A stretch of 64,000 nucleotides of DNA from Erinaceus europaeus (GCF_950295315.1 NC_080172.1:79751118-79815117); one strand, 5' to 3'; shown: positions 44,976 to 56,778, numbered from the stretch's first letter. Numbers and translations are program-made. Notes: a model not told the origin generated them from the sequence alone.

Positions 44976-45719
44976 TGTGGGACTATGTGTAAGCTTGGTA
45001 GAGCTTAGGGAAAACTCCCCCCATCCCTGGATGGAGGGCTGGGAAAGACACCCTCTTGTTAGCCTCTCTCACAGAGATGAGCAAAAGGGAAAACAGTCTC
45101 CCAGACTCAGTTTCCCCTTATCAGACTCCCAAGCCCACAAAGATCTCACTGTTTCTCCCCGCTAACTGCAGGCCACATGGCTGCCTGCTTTAAGGTTCAT
45201 TCAAAGCTCACATAGTCACCCAGAGTTCACACAACTACCTCACTTTTGATCACTAAAGAGAACATATTCCATCAAACACCTCCCTGACATCAGTCAGTGA
45301 AGCCCCCAAAACACTATTTATAGCTTTTGATATGATGATTTACATCAAGCCTTGTTTATCTTCTCCCTATCTCACCCTGCTGGTTTAACCCCTATGCTTC
45401 TCTCAAATGCCTTTAGATAATTAACCTGTTTGCATCATGGAGAATAATTGTCTTGACCATTATGTATCGCATCAATTCTTGTCATACCAGCCCCCTACCA
45501 TAGAGGCAAGCTGACCTTTAAGAAACCTGTAATTTCTGACGTATTTGAAAAATGTTTTTTATCTGAATCCCTATTTAAACCCAAGCCCACCTCCCAATAA
45601 ATGAGAGTGTTCCAATTTTCCCCAGTGTCTCTTGTCTATATCGCTGAGTCCTCGAGCTAGCGAGGGAGAACTGGTAGTTTACCTTCCTGGCTGAGAGTCA
45701 TCCCGCGTGAGCCCCAGCA
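44976..45719 (+). mobile_element. Solo LTR (LTR family 3), copy 2
   Basis: 744 bp from TGTGGGACTATG to GCCCCAGCA with the 6-bp target-site duplication ATATAT (44970-44975 and 45720-45725). A CCCAATAAATGAGAG poly(A) signal lies near 45594. No viral coding sequence adjoins it. Confidence 0.88.
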
Positions 45720-45725
45720 ATATAT

Positions 45726-46202
45726 ACTATGAGGCATAGGCAAAGTACATATTTATACTTGGAACATGGTGTTCTGATTTGCTTTCTGTGTTTTCACATT
45801 CCCTCTCCTTTGAATTCCTACTCTAGGAATTCCTATAAGTTATAACCTAGATATTCAAGCTCTGAGCAGATGGGGGAAGACCTATCTTGTTACTTATACT
45901 CCCATTTTAGAGATTCTGGAAAGTGGACAAGAAGAATGGACCAGTTAGAGGAGCATTTATTTTTCAAGCATTAAACCATATGTCTGAGTTCTGACTCTAG
46001 TACTAGTCATGTAGCTTTCTTTATACTACTTTGGTCCTCCAAGCCTCACATTTTGTCAAAGTTTAAATTATTTCACTTGAGAAAACTGTGGTTTCTCCCT
46101 TCAAGACATTATAAAATGTACACATTGTAAAAAGCAAACATTTCTAATAAAAACCAAGTCGTTTTTATGTAAAGATATTCCCCTCCTCCCTCTACCCCTT
46201 CT
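45726..46202. other. Unique intronic DNA
   Basis: No recognised feature. Confidence 0.5.
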
Positions 46203-46485
46203 TTTTTTTTTTCCCCACTTAGGTTATTTCTGGGACTCCAGCACTATAAATCTGTTGCCTCCTGCAAGTTTTTTTTTTTCCCCAGTTCCTTTTCCATTCA
46301 CTCACCTTGTCTTTCCTATTTTATTATTTAATAGGACAGAGAGAAATTGAGAGGGGGTGGAAAGGTAGAAAGATAGACACCTACAAACTCACTTCATTGC
46401 TCCTGAAGCTTCCCTCCCTGCAGGTGGAGATCTGTGCTCAAACCTGGTACTTGCACATGGTATCATGTGAGCTCAGCCCCTTATA
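46203..46485 (-). mobile_element. SINE-A, long form
   Basis: Poly-T, GGTTATTTCTGGGACTCCAG 3' module, GA block, CCCTGCAGGTGGAGATCTG core and a degenerate head near 46470. Confidence 0.85.
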
Positions 46486-46826
46486 GGGATGCTTTTAAGG
46501 ATATAATGCATTACATCTTAAAGTGTCTTTCTAATGAAATAATGAAATACCTTTCTTCGGCTTTGTAGCACAAGAAACTAAACATTTTTTTTAAAAAATA
46601 TTTGGGCAACTATGTAGTCACTATATTTTCGTTTTGGTTACTAGAAAGTTGAGTCACATTTGATAACACAGCCAATACTTAATAACTATTCAAATCATGG
46701 CCTTGATTTCATGATAATTCTCAACCAGCATCTTACTTTTATTCAAATTTTCCAATGCCTTTGGTTTTCCTCCAGAAGTACAGTATTACTTCTGTGCCTG
46801 ATCTCATTTATTTCATTAAGTTCATA
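46486..46826. other. Unique intronic DNA
   Basis: No recognised feature. Confidence 0.5.
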
Positions 46827-46832
46827 GGTGAG

Positions 46833-47257
46833 TGTTGTTTTCGCCAGGCTGGCTTCACGGGCGGGTAACAGACGACCCGGGACTCATGGCTGGGTTGTAC
46901 GTAGTATCTCTTTATTCATGCAGGACGCAGCACAATCTAAGCTGAGCTAAGCTAAACTCAAAACAAATTTATAAGGACAATCAATCTTGTCCTTATAAAT
47001 ATACTAGCCCAGTAGGGTGGGAACAGGATGCGACGCAGAGAGGGTGGAGAGAAAAGTGACTGGTGAAAATCAGGGTATGACAAGGAGAGGAGGCAGAGCA
47101 GGCAAGAATTCTACCACTGAACCACCAATGCCCTGGAGGGAGGTGCTTGTTAATAGTGGTTATGTAAATAGAATGAAGTGTTTATGTAAATAGAATAGTA
47201 TTAAGCAGGGGGGATTAAACTAATGAAACAGAAGGGGTTTTTAGAAGCATACCAACA
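46833..47257 (-). mobile_element. Solo LTR (LTR family 1), second copy
   Basis: 425 bp, TGTTGTTTTCGCC... ACCAACA, closely matching 36785-37221. It has its own 6-bp target-site duplication GGTGAG at 46827-46832 and 47258-47263. Minus-strand AATAAA and TATA-like elements are conserved. It lies about 230 bp from the DPYD exon, in the exon's downstream intron and in the gene's sense orientation. Confidence 0.94.
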
Positions 47258-47447
47258 GGTGAGTGAAAATATTTAAAATGAAAGAGAAGTTATATGACTT
47301 CAGTAGCACAGAAAATAATATTTAGGTCTGATCTTGCCTAATAATAGGAACTTAATGGGTGTTGATGTATTGATACTATATTGTCTTTTTCTCAAATAGA
47401 CAACAGAGAATTTGTTTCTTGTTATATACATTACACTGTGTTTATTA

Positions 47448-47699
<252 letters not shown>

Positions 47700-47738
47700 C
47701 TATGATATGATGGCTGTGTTGCACTAGTTAACATTCAA

Positions 47739-47962
47739 GTGTCTTTTTTTTTCTCTAAGAATTTAAAAAAATTTTTACCTTTATTTTTTTTACGGAAAGA
47801 GACAGCCAGAAATTGAGAGGGAAGGGGGTGATAAAGAGGGAGAGACAGAGAAACACCTACAACACTGCTTCACCACTTGCAAAGCATTCCCCCTGCAGGT
47901 GGGGACAGGGGCTTGAACCTGGGTCCTTGTGCACTCAACCAGGTGTGCCACTACCCGGCCCC
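47739..47962 (-). mobile_element. SINE-A close to the DPYD exon
   Basis: T-rich start, GAGACAGCCAGAAATTGAGAG, CCCCCTGCAGGTGGGGACAG core and GTGTGCCACTACCCGGCCCC. AACATTCAA is duplicated at 47730-47738 and 47963-47971. It lies about 100 bp upstream of the exon acceptor. Confidence 0.93.
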
Positions 47963-47971
47963 AACATTCAA

Positions 47972-48439
47972 ATTTCTTTATCTTTACCTAAGATACACAC
48001 ATATGTAATATGTAAATCTTGCTGTATTTTGAAGTATGTTAATTGGCAAGTGGATGTGTATTTAAGGACTTTGATACTATTATTGCATGCAGGCTGGTTA
48101 TGCAAGTGGATATAGCAACTCTAGAACTCTAACATAAAATCATCCATATTGTAATTTGTTATACAGTAATATATAAAAGATTGTATGGAACACTCAGGCA
48201 TCTATATTAGAAAGAATAAGGAACAACATATTTTGAAAAAGAAAAACAGTCATATACAGTGCATAAATAGACATACAGCTCTGTTGTGTTTCTGCTAAGT
48301 GCAAAGCAGCTGGGGTGATAGAGATACTATAAAAATAAGTAAGGTGCCGATGAACAGATTCCATATTGCTTTTTACATGCATTTCCCACTATCCATGAAG
48401 CATAGTGAGCCTTATCTCATTTTTCTTTTTCTCTTTCTT
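47972..48439. other. Unique intronic DNA
   Basis: No recognised repeat or exon. Confidence 0.5.
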
Positions 48440-48635
48440 TTTTCTGTTCGCATGGAGGTTTCACCACTCCTGGTCAACTTCTTCAGATAGAAAGACAAAA
48501 ATATAGATAGAGAGACAGAGAGAAAGACTGTACCAAAGTTTCATTCACTGTGGAGGTAGCCAGGTTCAAACCTGGGTCATGTGTCTGACAAATCAAGAGC
48601 ACTAACCAAGTGAACTATCAATATTTTGATGGACC
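48440..48635 (-). mobile_element. SINE-D
   Basis: CACCACTCCTGGTCAACTTC, GAGAGACAGAGAGAAAGACTG, GCCAGGTTCAAACCTGGGTC and head antisense AACCAAGTGAACTATCAAT. Confidence 0.72.
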
Positions 48636-48755
48636 CTAATTAAACATAGCCAATATATTATTCTGTGATGATATCAAAAACCACAGGGATAGCCAGAACA
48701 CCGTAGGTCATTTTTTAAAAATAACCATCCTGTACTAAACTAGTTCTATACTCTT

Positions 48756-49264
48756 TTTTTATTATTTTTTATTTATTTTTATTATTTTTATTTAAGAAAG
48801 GATTAATTAACAAAACCATAGGGTAGGAGGGGTACAACTCCACACAATTCCCACCGCCCAATCTCGATATCCCACCCCCTCCCCCGATAGCTTTCCCATT
48901 CTCTATCCCTCTGGGAGCATGGACCCAGGGTCATTGTGGGTTGCAGAAGGTGGAAGGTCTGGCTTCTGTAATTGCTTCCCCGCTGAACATGGGCGTTGAC
49001 TGGTCGGTCCATACTCCCAGTCTGCCTGTCTCTTTCCCTAGTAGGGTGGGTCTCTGGGGAAGCTGAGCTCCAGGACATATTGGTGGGGTCTTCAATCCAG
49101 GGAAGTCTGGCTGGCATCCTGATGACACCTGGAACCTGGTGACTGAAAAGAGAGTTAACATACAAAGCCAAACAAATTGTTGAGCAATCATGGACCCAAA
49201 GCTTGGAAAGGTGGAGAGGAAGTATTAGGGAGGTACTCACTGCAAACTCTAGTGTACTTCTGCT
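48756..49264 (-). repeat. Family X retroposon, 5'-truncated, 3' half of a SINE-A/X chimera
   Basis: Antisense X from its T-rich 3' end to ACTCTAGTGTACTTCTGC. It is close to the copy at 33.3-33.8 kb, including the same open frame. AGTTCTATACTCTT is duplicated at 48742-48755 and 49519-49532, enclosing X plus the adjacent SINE. Confidence 0.92.
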
Positions 49265-49518
49265 TTCTTACTTTTTTTTTTTTTTATTGTTGTTGTGGTC
49301 ATTATTGATGTTGTTGTTAGACAGGACAGAGAGAAATGGGGAGTGGAGGGGAAGACAGAGAGGGGAAGAGAAAGATAGACATCTGCAGACCTGCTTCACC
49401 GCATGTGAAGTGACTCCCCTACAGGTGGGGAGTCAGGGACTCAAACCAGGATCCTTGAGCCAGTCCTTGTGCTTTGCGCTCCATGCGCTTAACCTGCTGC
49501 GCTAACACCCAACTCCCC
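49265..49518 (-). mobile_element. SINE-A fused to the 5' end of family X
   Basis: The antisense SINE runs from a poly-T tract to a complete head ending GCTAACACCCAACTCCCC exactly at the target-site duplication. The SINE has no duplication of its own, so SINE and X appear to have inserted together. Confidence 0.9.
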
Positions 49519-49551
49519 AGTTCTATACTCTTAAGGTTTAACATAGTTTGT

Positions 49552-49665
49552 AAACTTTTCCTCACCAGAGTACTGCTCAGCTCTGGTGCTGGGAACTGAA
49601 CCTAAGACTTAGGAGCTTTAGGCATGAAATCCTTTTGCATAATTATGTTATCTCTCAGCTCTACC
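49552..49665 (-). mobile_element. SINE-B
   Basis: CACCAGAGTACTGCTCAGCTC, GGGAACTGAACCTAAGACT and GCATAATTATGTTATCTCTC. Confidence 0.85.
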
Positions 49666-50082
49666 CTATAGTAAATGAAGACATTTGATATTCTTGCTAT
49701 AATTCATAAGCTAACAGTGTTTTAAAGCAGTTTTTGAACAAAACATCAGTTCTATTTGTGTAAGAGCTTACATTGTCTCAAACCAAAGTGCCACAAAAGA
49801 AGTAACCGGTAAAATCAGTTTCACGTAGTAAATCTGTTATCATATTTCTACTACCATAATCATCCTCTGCAGCATCACCAATATGAGTTTATCACAATGG
49901 TTACTTTGAGGAAGCATGATGAATATGCCCTAAAATGAGTGCCTTCCTTTAATCCTATTCACATACTTTGCAAATAAAATTGAATTAACATTTAACTGAA
50001 CTTTTGTACTCAACCTCAAAAATATTTGGAGAAATATCACAAGAAACAGCTACCTCAATAATCTACAGCTGAAAGATCTGCA
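49666..50082. other. Unique intronic DNA
   Basis: No recognised repeat or exon. Confidence 0.5.
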
Positions 50083-50690
50083 GCCTCAGACACCAAGTTG
50101 CAGATGTGACCATGATTCCACCCTGAATTCTCTGGGCAGATGACCTCACCAATGTGTCCTGGAACCTTACCTCTCCAGAGCCCTACCTCACTAGGGAAAG
50201 ACAGAAACAGGCTGGGGGTATGGGTTGACCTGCCAATGCCCAATTCCAGTGGAGAAGCAATTACAGAAGCCAGAACTCCTACCTTCTGCACCCCAAAAAC
50301 AACTTTGATCCATACTCCCGGTGGGGAAGAAGTGATAGGGGGAAGAGGATAGAGGGCTCTGAACTCCAGCTCAATCAGGTCTCAGAGAGAGGGGATAAAA
50401 AAGAGAAATATTTGGACGTAGTAATAGGGTGACGTGTGGCTTGAAGGGCAAGAGGAGATTGGACCTGGAAGAGAAAGGGGGCAAATATGTACAAATGTAG
50501 ACAGACAGCTGTAGAGATGAGAGTTAATCCATAACTGCAACCTTGGGAGAACCATGGTGGTTTGCAATGGAGGGATTAGGGATTCAGACTCTAGTGGTAG
50601 GAACAGCATGGAATTATAGTCCTGTTGATATGTAATTTTGTAAATCAATATCAAATCAATAATAATAATAATAATAATAAAAGAAGAAAC
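50083..50690 (+). repeat. Family X retroposon, 5'-truncated
   Basis: Starts at AGACACCAAGTTGCAGATG and follows the diverged X subfamily to TTTTGTAAATCAATATCAAATC. It ends in (ATA)n at about 50655-50680. Confidence 0.87.
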
Positions 50691-50810
50691 AGCTACCTCA
50701 AGATACTAGTGTTTCTAGAAAGTTGGATTACGGCAGACAGTAGCTCCCAATGTTGAAATTGAGCTAGAGTTAATAAATGTAAATTGGTAATTAAAAAATA
50801 GATCTATCCA

Positions 50811-50918
50811 TATTTAACACAGGAGCCTGTGTAACCTCTGGGCCCCTGTCAATCTGAGCTCAGAATATATGGACACATGTGGGAACATTCTAGATGCTCT
50901 AGTTTCAGGACCCACTTT
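50811..50918 (-). repeat. Inverted 5' piece of a family X insertion
   Basis: Reverse-complemented, this matches X around 31460-31570 (ATGTTCCCA... GAGCTCAG... CAGAGGTTACACAGGCTCCT). X in the sense direction follows at once, so it is a 5' inversion within one insertion. Confidence 0.78.
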
Positions 50919-50959
50919 CTAACGCTATTCTCAACTCTGATACCATCTTTCCAGACAAT

Positions 50960-51236
50960 ATATATTTTTTATTTATTCCCTTCTGTTGCCCTTGTTGTTT
51001 TATTGTTATAGTTATTATTGTTGTTGTTATTAATGTCATTCTGGATAGGACAGAGAGAAATGGAGAGAAGAGAAGACAGAGACGGGAGAGAAAGTAGGAC
51101 ACCTGCAGACCTGCTTCACCTCTTGTGAAGTGACCCCATGCAGGTGGGGAGCCAGGGGCTCAAACCAGGATCCTTACACTGGTCCTTGCACTTTGTGCTA
51201 CATGCACTTAACCCACTGTGCTACTCGGCCTGACTC
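50960..51236 (-). mobile_element. SINE-A in family X
   Basis: TTATTTATTCCCTTCTGTTG start, GTTGTTGTTATTAATGTCAT linker, core and head to GTGCTACTCGGCCTGACTCC. X sequence TTCCAGACAATAT / TTCAGACAGTATTT is duplicated imperfectly around it. Confidence 0.93.
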
Positions 51237-51389
51237 CCTTCAGACAGTATTTTTAGTTATCCTCCACGTTACCTATCAAACTCAAGCAAAAACTATTAAA
51301 GTGATGGGCCCCTAGGAAGATACCTAAGATAGACTCCACCCCAAGATCCCTATTCTTATCTACTATATTCCTATTTATATATTCCTTTT

Positions 51390-51523
51390 TGGGTGGGGGT
51401 AGATAGCATAATGATTATGCAAAGAGACTCTCATGCCTGAGACTCCATAGTCCTGGGTTCAATCCCCTGAACCACCATAAATCAGAGCTGAGCAGTGCTC
51501 TGGTAAAAAATAAATTAATTAAA
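51390..51523 (+). mobile_element. SINE-B in family X
   Basis: GGGGGTAGATAGCATAATGA head, box B GGGTTCAATCCCC, GAGCAGTGCTCTGG and an AAAAATAAATTAATT tail. Confidence 0.9.
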
Positions 51524-52526
51524 ATATATATATGTTAATTTATATATTATAAAATATATATACATAATACATTGTTTATATATTATATTCCTATTCCTTT
51601 TGGTTCCTGTTTATCAATCATTTTGTCCTCTTATATTTTACTGTCTTTCAGCTACCAAGTTACAGATGCTATCATAATTCTATATGGACTCCCCTGGGCA
51701 GACAACTTCACCAATGTATCTGGGAACCTCACTTCTCCAGAGCCCTACCCTACTTGGGAAAGATAGAAACAGACTGGGGGTATGGATGGACCTGTTAATG
51801 TCCATGTCCAGCCAAGAAGTAATTAAAAAAGCCAGAACTGCCACCTTCTGCACCACATAAATTTCTTTGGTCTATACTCCCAGAGGAGAAGAAATGTTTG
51901 GGGAAGATGACCAGAGGACCTCTGGGCTCCAGTTCTATCAGGACCGGGAGACAGAAAAGGAAGAAAAAGAAGGGCATTCAGAAGTAGTAACAGGTAAAGA
52001 TGTAGCTTAGAAAGGGAAGGCAGAACCATAGAAAAATGAGCAAATATACACAAATATAGATAGATAGTTACAGAAATAATACTCAATTCATACTTGTGAA
52101 CTTGAGAGTACTACTACAATTTCCAACAAAGGGAACTGGGATATTAATACTCTGCTGGTAGGAATAATGTAGAATTAAACTCCTGTTACCTCATAATTTT
52201 GTAAATCAATATTAAGTCACTGGTAAAATTTTAAAAAGATGTGTTTCTTAATCAATAATGTTAAATGTTGGTACTTCAGAATTTCACAAATGACATTCAA
52301 AATACAAGGCATTAAGCTAGGGCAAAGCAAATATTAATATTTTATTTTTATTTCAATTTTATTAGTGACTTCTTAATATATATGACTTGATCATAAACAA
52401 AGCTAACATACTGGATAGGAACATGTATCATAAGATTACACTCACATTTATATATACACATCTATACTAACAAGATATCTCAGTGAGAATAAAAGTTAAG
52501 AAAATGTTTTTATAGAAAGTTATAAG

Positions 52527-52650
52527 GTGCATGCATAACATTTCTCAGTTTTCCACATAACAATACAACCCCCATTAGGTCCTCTGTCATGTACAAACTA
52601 TTGTATTCACTGTCAAATTTAAAACATTAATTCCCCAATAAAGGGGGAAA
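52527..52650. mobile_element. Very short L1 3'-end insertion with 5' inversion
   Basis: 52527-52589 is the L1 3' UTR in antisense (ATAACATTTCTCAGTTTTCC... TTAGGTCCTCTGTC). 52590-52648 is the following L1 tail in sense (ATGTACAAACTATTGTATTC... CCCCAATAAAG). Together they are a twin-primed L1 tail of about 120 bp. Confidence 0.82.
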
Positions 52651-52659
52651 AAAGAAGGA

Positions 52660-54848
52660 AGGAACAAAGAAAGAATGTAAGAGACAACCAATTCATTAGA
52701 AAGAAAACTTGATATGTATTATTGGAGAAAAAAGAAGCAAAAAAAAAAAAAAGAATATTTCAGATATAAAAAACAGAAAGTTGTAAGGGAAACTTTTTAG
52801 ATGGACATTTACCTATATCTGTATAATATAACAAGCATGTTCAATGGATACTTAATTGATAACTTAACATACATGTTACTTTGAACTTATAAAGGAGTAT
52901 TGGGATCCTTTTTTTCTTATTAGGTTGATCCTAGAGAGTAAAGGAAAATTGAGCTAAGCGATAAATATTTCAAACTGCACTGTTGGAAGACTATCATTAA
53001 CACTAAAGGCTAAAATTTCAAAGTGGTACACAGGGACTTGGGCCACATATCCCAATTGATATTAATGGCAAAATCCCAGAACATAGCTTTGAAATTTTTT
53101 GAAATGAAACCAGTTACATTTAAAGGGCAACATTATTACACAAGTGTTAAAAAACATCAGCAAATCCTCAATGACATTTGAAGATGTTCAATTAGGTCAA
53201 TAAGACATTTTATATTTCATGTTTTTCTTCCTTTTATCAAACTTAGCTAATCTACCTAATGAACATGAAAATCTTTCAAGTTAATAAAGGTACCTTTTTA
53301 AAAATTAAGGATAATTATGGTCTCTAGAGAACTGTGATCCCAAAACTGAAAATTGGATTTGATGCTGGATAATAATAAATTCAGTTTTTATTTCTATTAG
53401 AAATTCTATTTGATTCATTTCCTTTACAATCAACTGATTTAATATAAAACATAATCTACCTGCACTCAACATTTTTTACAGGGAATGGGATTTTAAAATA
53501 ATGATCCTCTACCATGTAAGATTACTAGAAAAAAAAAAACTGAGTGTAGATGAAAAAATCTGCCTAAATCATTATATAAATTTTTTTAGTTTTAAAATGA
53601 CAAAAATAACAGGCTCAAGATAAAAATAAACTTGGTGTAAATAATATCAATACTATACACCAATATTGTGCATGTAATACATGAAAATTTATGGATTCAC
53701 AGACTTGATTTAATAGATTGTAGGTTTTCTTTTTTTTAACTATTATAGTAATTAATGATTTCAGACCAAACATTAAAGTAGGAATAATCCAGCTTGAAAA
53801 TTTCAAAGAGTGTGAATGTAGAAATAAAATAAGGACTCAACAAGGTCTAAATCAAGAAACTCAAATTCTACAAGCTTAAATGAATTAGTGGCAATATTCA
53901 AAGTAGCCCTTAGCTCCATGAGGTGACCAGGTGAACATGCTGAGAAATTCAGTTACACTAGGCCATTCAGTTTGAACTGTGTGAAACGCTCCAATAAAAA
54001 TCAAGCCCTTAAAACTTCCAAATTTTGAAATTTCAGATTTGAATACATTAATAATAATAATAAATAGTAATAATAAATACACCAGCTGTTTGAATTATGA
54101 TACTGCTGCCAAGATCTCTGATGTGCACTTAACTAGACAAAGTGGAGAAAAAAAAATCAGTGGACTAGATTTAATTATAACTTCTGGTATCTTTGATCAG
54201 ATAACCTCACTTTAAAATGCAAATGCTGAATCTAATTGATAAAAGGGATTTAAAGAGCTCTACAGGTGAAACAAAATTCCTCCCTCTCTGCTATTCTTAC
54301 TTTTTTATTCATTATTTTAAAATTCCTATGTAGGATATAGGCACTGATTAAAATCCTCAGCTGTTAAGAGAACTCATTACTCCAATGACATAAGAGACTT
54401 CTTTATAACTTAGGAAGCTTCTTCTAATGATGAGTGAAATTTTCATTCTTAATTTTTCTCACTGGTTTGTTCTACCTTCTGAGGAGACATCAAAAGTCTA
54501 ATCTTCACTTCTTTCACAAGTATTATAGTTTATGTGATGTAACACTAAAAGATATCCAAGGTTTTCTCTCAGGTAAATGTTTAAGAGTTTCTTTAAGCCA
54601 CTAGAGTTTATGTGTGGTGTAAAATGAATTTTCTTTACCATGTTGGTTGCAGTTCTAATCTGGTGTTATCTGAACTTGAAAATAGACCAGAATTATCTGG
54701 ATGTCTCTGAAAACAAGTTGATGGGGACTGTTTCCAAAGTTTCTGGTTTTCTAGAATGTATGTAGGTCCCCCAAAATCTGCATTTTAACAAGTCTGTAGG
54801 TGATGCTGCAGATGAACTGAAGACAAGTTTGAAAAGCACAGGGAATTT
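52660..54848. other. Unique intronic DNA
   Basis: About 2.2 kb of AT-rich sequence with a few A runs (near 52740 and 53530) and an AATAATAATA run near 54050. No repeat family or exon recognised. Confidence 0.5.
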
Positions 54849-54849
54849 T

Positions 54850-55015
54850 GGGATAACAACAGAGATACAATGGGCCTAGGCCTCTAACAGACCCCTGTCT
54901 TCACCATCACAGGTCATCTCCAACAGGAACAACATCATAAGCCCTCTTGTGGGCCTCTATAGGATCTGGCTCAATGTAGAACAATAATGGTAGAAACTGC
55001 CTGTATACAAAGGTC
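54850..55015 (+). repeat. Family X fragment
   Basis: ATACAATGGGCCTAGGCCTC, CAGGTCATCTCCAACAGGAAC and CTCTTGTGGGCCTCTATAGG match the 5' part of X only. It is truncated at both sides. Confidence 0.8.
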
Positions 55016-55107
55016 TTCTTGCAGCACACTCCTGTTCTGATTTAAACTCTGTATGTATAATGTTTAAATTGTATGTGCTCTGTTGGTATCCAGGTATTGG
55101 AAACATT

Positions 55108-55238
55108 TTTTTTTTTCTTTTTTAACAGAGCACTGCTCCGCTCTGGCTAATAGTGGTGCAAGGGATTGAACCTGGGACTTTGGAGCCTCAGGCAAGAGAG
55201 TTTCTTTGCATAACCATTACACTATCTGCCCCTACCCT
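55108..55238 (-). mobile_element. SINE-B
   Basis: T-rich start, CAGAGCACTGCTCCGCTCTG, GGGATTGAACCTGGGACTTT and GCATAACCATTACACTATCT. Confidence 0.92.
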
Positions 55239-56070
55239 AAGGTAACAATTCTTAGTGATAGTATTCAACAAAAAGCCCTAAATGCTTTTCAATAACTATT
55301 GTTAGTAATCCAGGTTGTCTTTATATTTTATTTATATTGCATTTCCAGATCTGTGGAAACTTTTCATTTATTGCTAATAAAGTTAAATGCTCTTCAATAG
55401 ATGAATGAATCAAGATGTAGATAACTATAATGGAATATTACACTCAATTTAAAAACACTTTATCTTGTCATTTGTGGCAGACTGGACAGAACTTCAAGGA
55501 TTATGCTATGTGACATGGAACAGAAAGAGAAGACACATACTGAATGATTTCACTTATATATGGTGCAAATGAAACCTAGCAAATGAATAAAGAAAATGGC
55601 CCTTAGATTCTGACAAGAGAATGGAGTCAGTGGAAGATTAGTAGAGGAGATTAGCTGATGGTGGTGGTTATGAGGTATAAACAGAACTAACATCCTTAAA
55701 ATGATCATGGTAGCCAATGCATTATACAGATGGAATGAAATTCCTTTGAAAATTCCAATGACACTTTTGGAGGAAATAGCACAAACGTTGAGTGAAATTG
55801 ATCTGGAACTACAAATGGCTCTAAATTGGTAAACAATTCTGAGAAATAGAAATAGAGGAATAATTTTCTCTGACTTCAAACTATACTATAAAGCCAGTCA
55901 AAATGAAGTGGTGTTAACAAAGCAGGCACACAGATCAATGGAATAGAATTAATAGAAAGTAAGTTAGTCTATGACAAAATAGCCAAGAAAATAAAACAGA
56001 GATAGGAAAATCTTCAGTAAATGAGATTGGGAAAACTGGACAGTCTCATGAAAATAATAAAACTAGGGGG

Positions 56071-56265
56071 CAGAATATTGGCACAACCTGTTTGAATGCT
56101 CATGTCATAATGTACAAGAACTTAGGGTTCAAGCTCCCAGGATGCAACTGCAGAGGGAAGCTTTGTGACCAGTGAAGTAATGTTGCAGGCATTTCTCTTT
56201 CTCCCTTCCACTCAATTTCTCTTAGTTTCTATCCAATAAACAATAAATAAAGTATTAAAAAGAAA
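56071..56265 (+). mobile_element. SINE-A, diverged
   Basis: GGCAGAATATTGGCACAACC head, GGGTTCAAGCTCCC box B, CCACTCAATTTCTCTTAG and an AATAAACAATAAATAAAG tail. Confidence 0.82.
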
Positions 56266-56654
56266 AGAATGAAACTAGTTCACCATCTCACACTATGCAC
56301 AAGATGAAAATGGATCAAAGGCTTGAACTTTAAATATACAACCATAAAATACACTGAAGAAAAGCTCAGAAAAAGTTTATATGATACTGGCTTCAGAGTC
56401 ATATTTAGAGATTTAACTCCAGTAGCAAGGGAGACGAAAGGAAAAATAGACAAATTGCATTACGTAACACTAAAAAAAATAATACTGACAAATATGTGGA
56501 TAAAGGGGCTCTTTTACACTGTTGGTGCAACTGTAAACTGGTCCAGTCCCTATGGAAAACAGTAGGGAGATGTTTCAAAAAATTAAAAATATATCTACTC
56601 ATATTCATCAATCTCTCTTCTAACTATCCAAAAAACACTAAAATGCTCATCTCA

Positions 56655-56778
56655 GTTTTTGTTTTTTCACCAGAGCATATCTTAGTCCTGAGTTATGGTG
56701 GTATGGAGGATTGAACCTGGAACTTTGGAGACTCTGGCATGAGAGTCTCTTTGCATAAACTTTATGCTCTCTCCCTCA
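56655..56778 (-). mobile_element. SINE-B
   Basis: TTTTTTCACCAGAGCATATC, GAGGATTGAACCTGGAAC and GCATAAACTTTATGCTCTCT. Confidence 0.9.

Larger units (their letters stand above)
50919..52245 (+). repeat. Family X retroposon, sense part of an inverted insertion
   Basis: X from CTATTCTCAACTCTGATACC, interrupted by SINE-A (50960-51236) and SINE-B (51390-51523), to TTTTGTAAATCAATATTAAGTC and an A-rich end. No coding capacity. Confidence 0.85.

Noticed and set aside
36785..47257. A 10-kb provirus bounded by the two family 1 LTRs
   Set aside because: The LTRs have different 6-bp target-site duplications, and the interval holds unique intron, SINEs and the two other LTR families, with no viral genes.
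55550..55879. A 109-residue minus-strand protein
   Set aside because: It is the antisense of a sense-oriented old L1 ORF2 segment.
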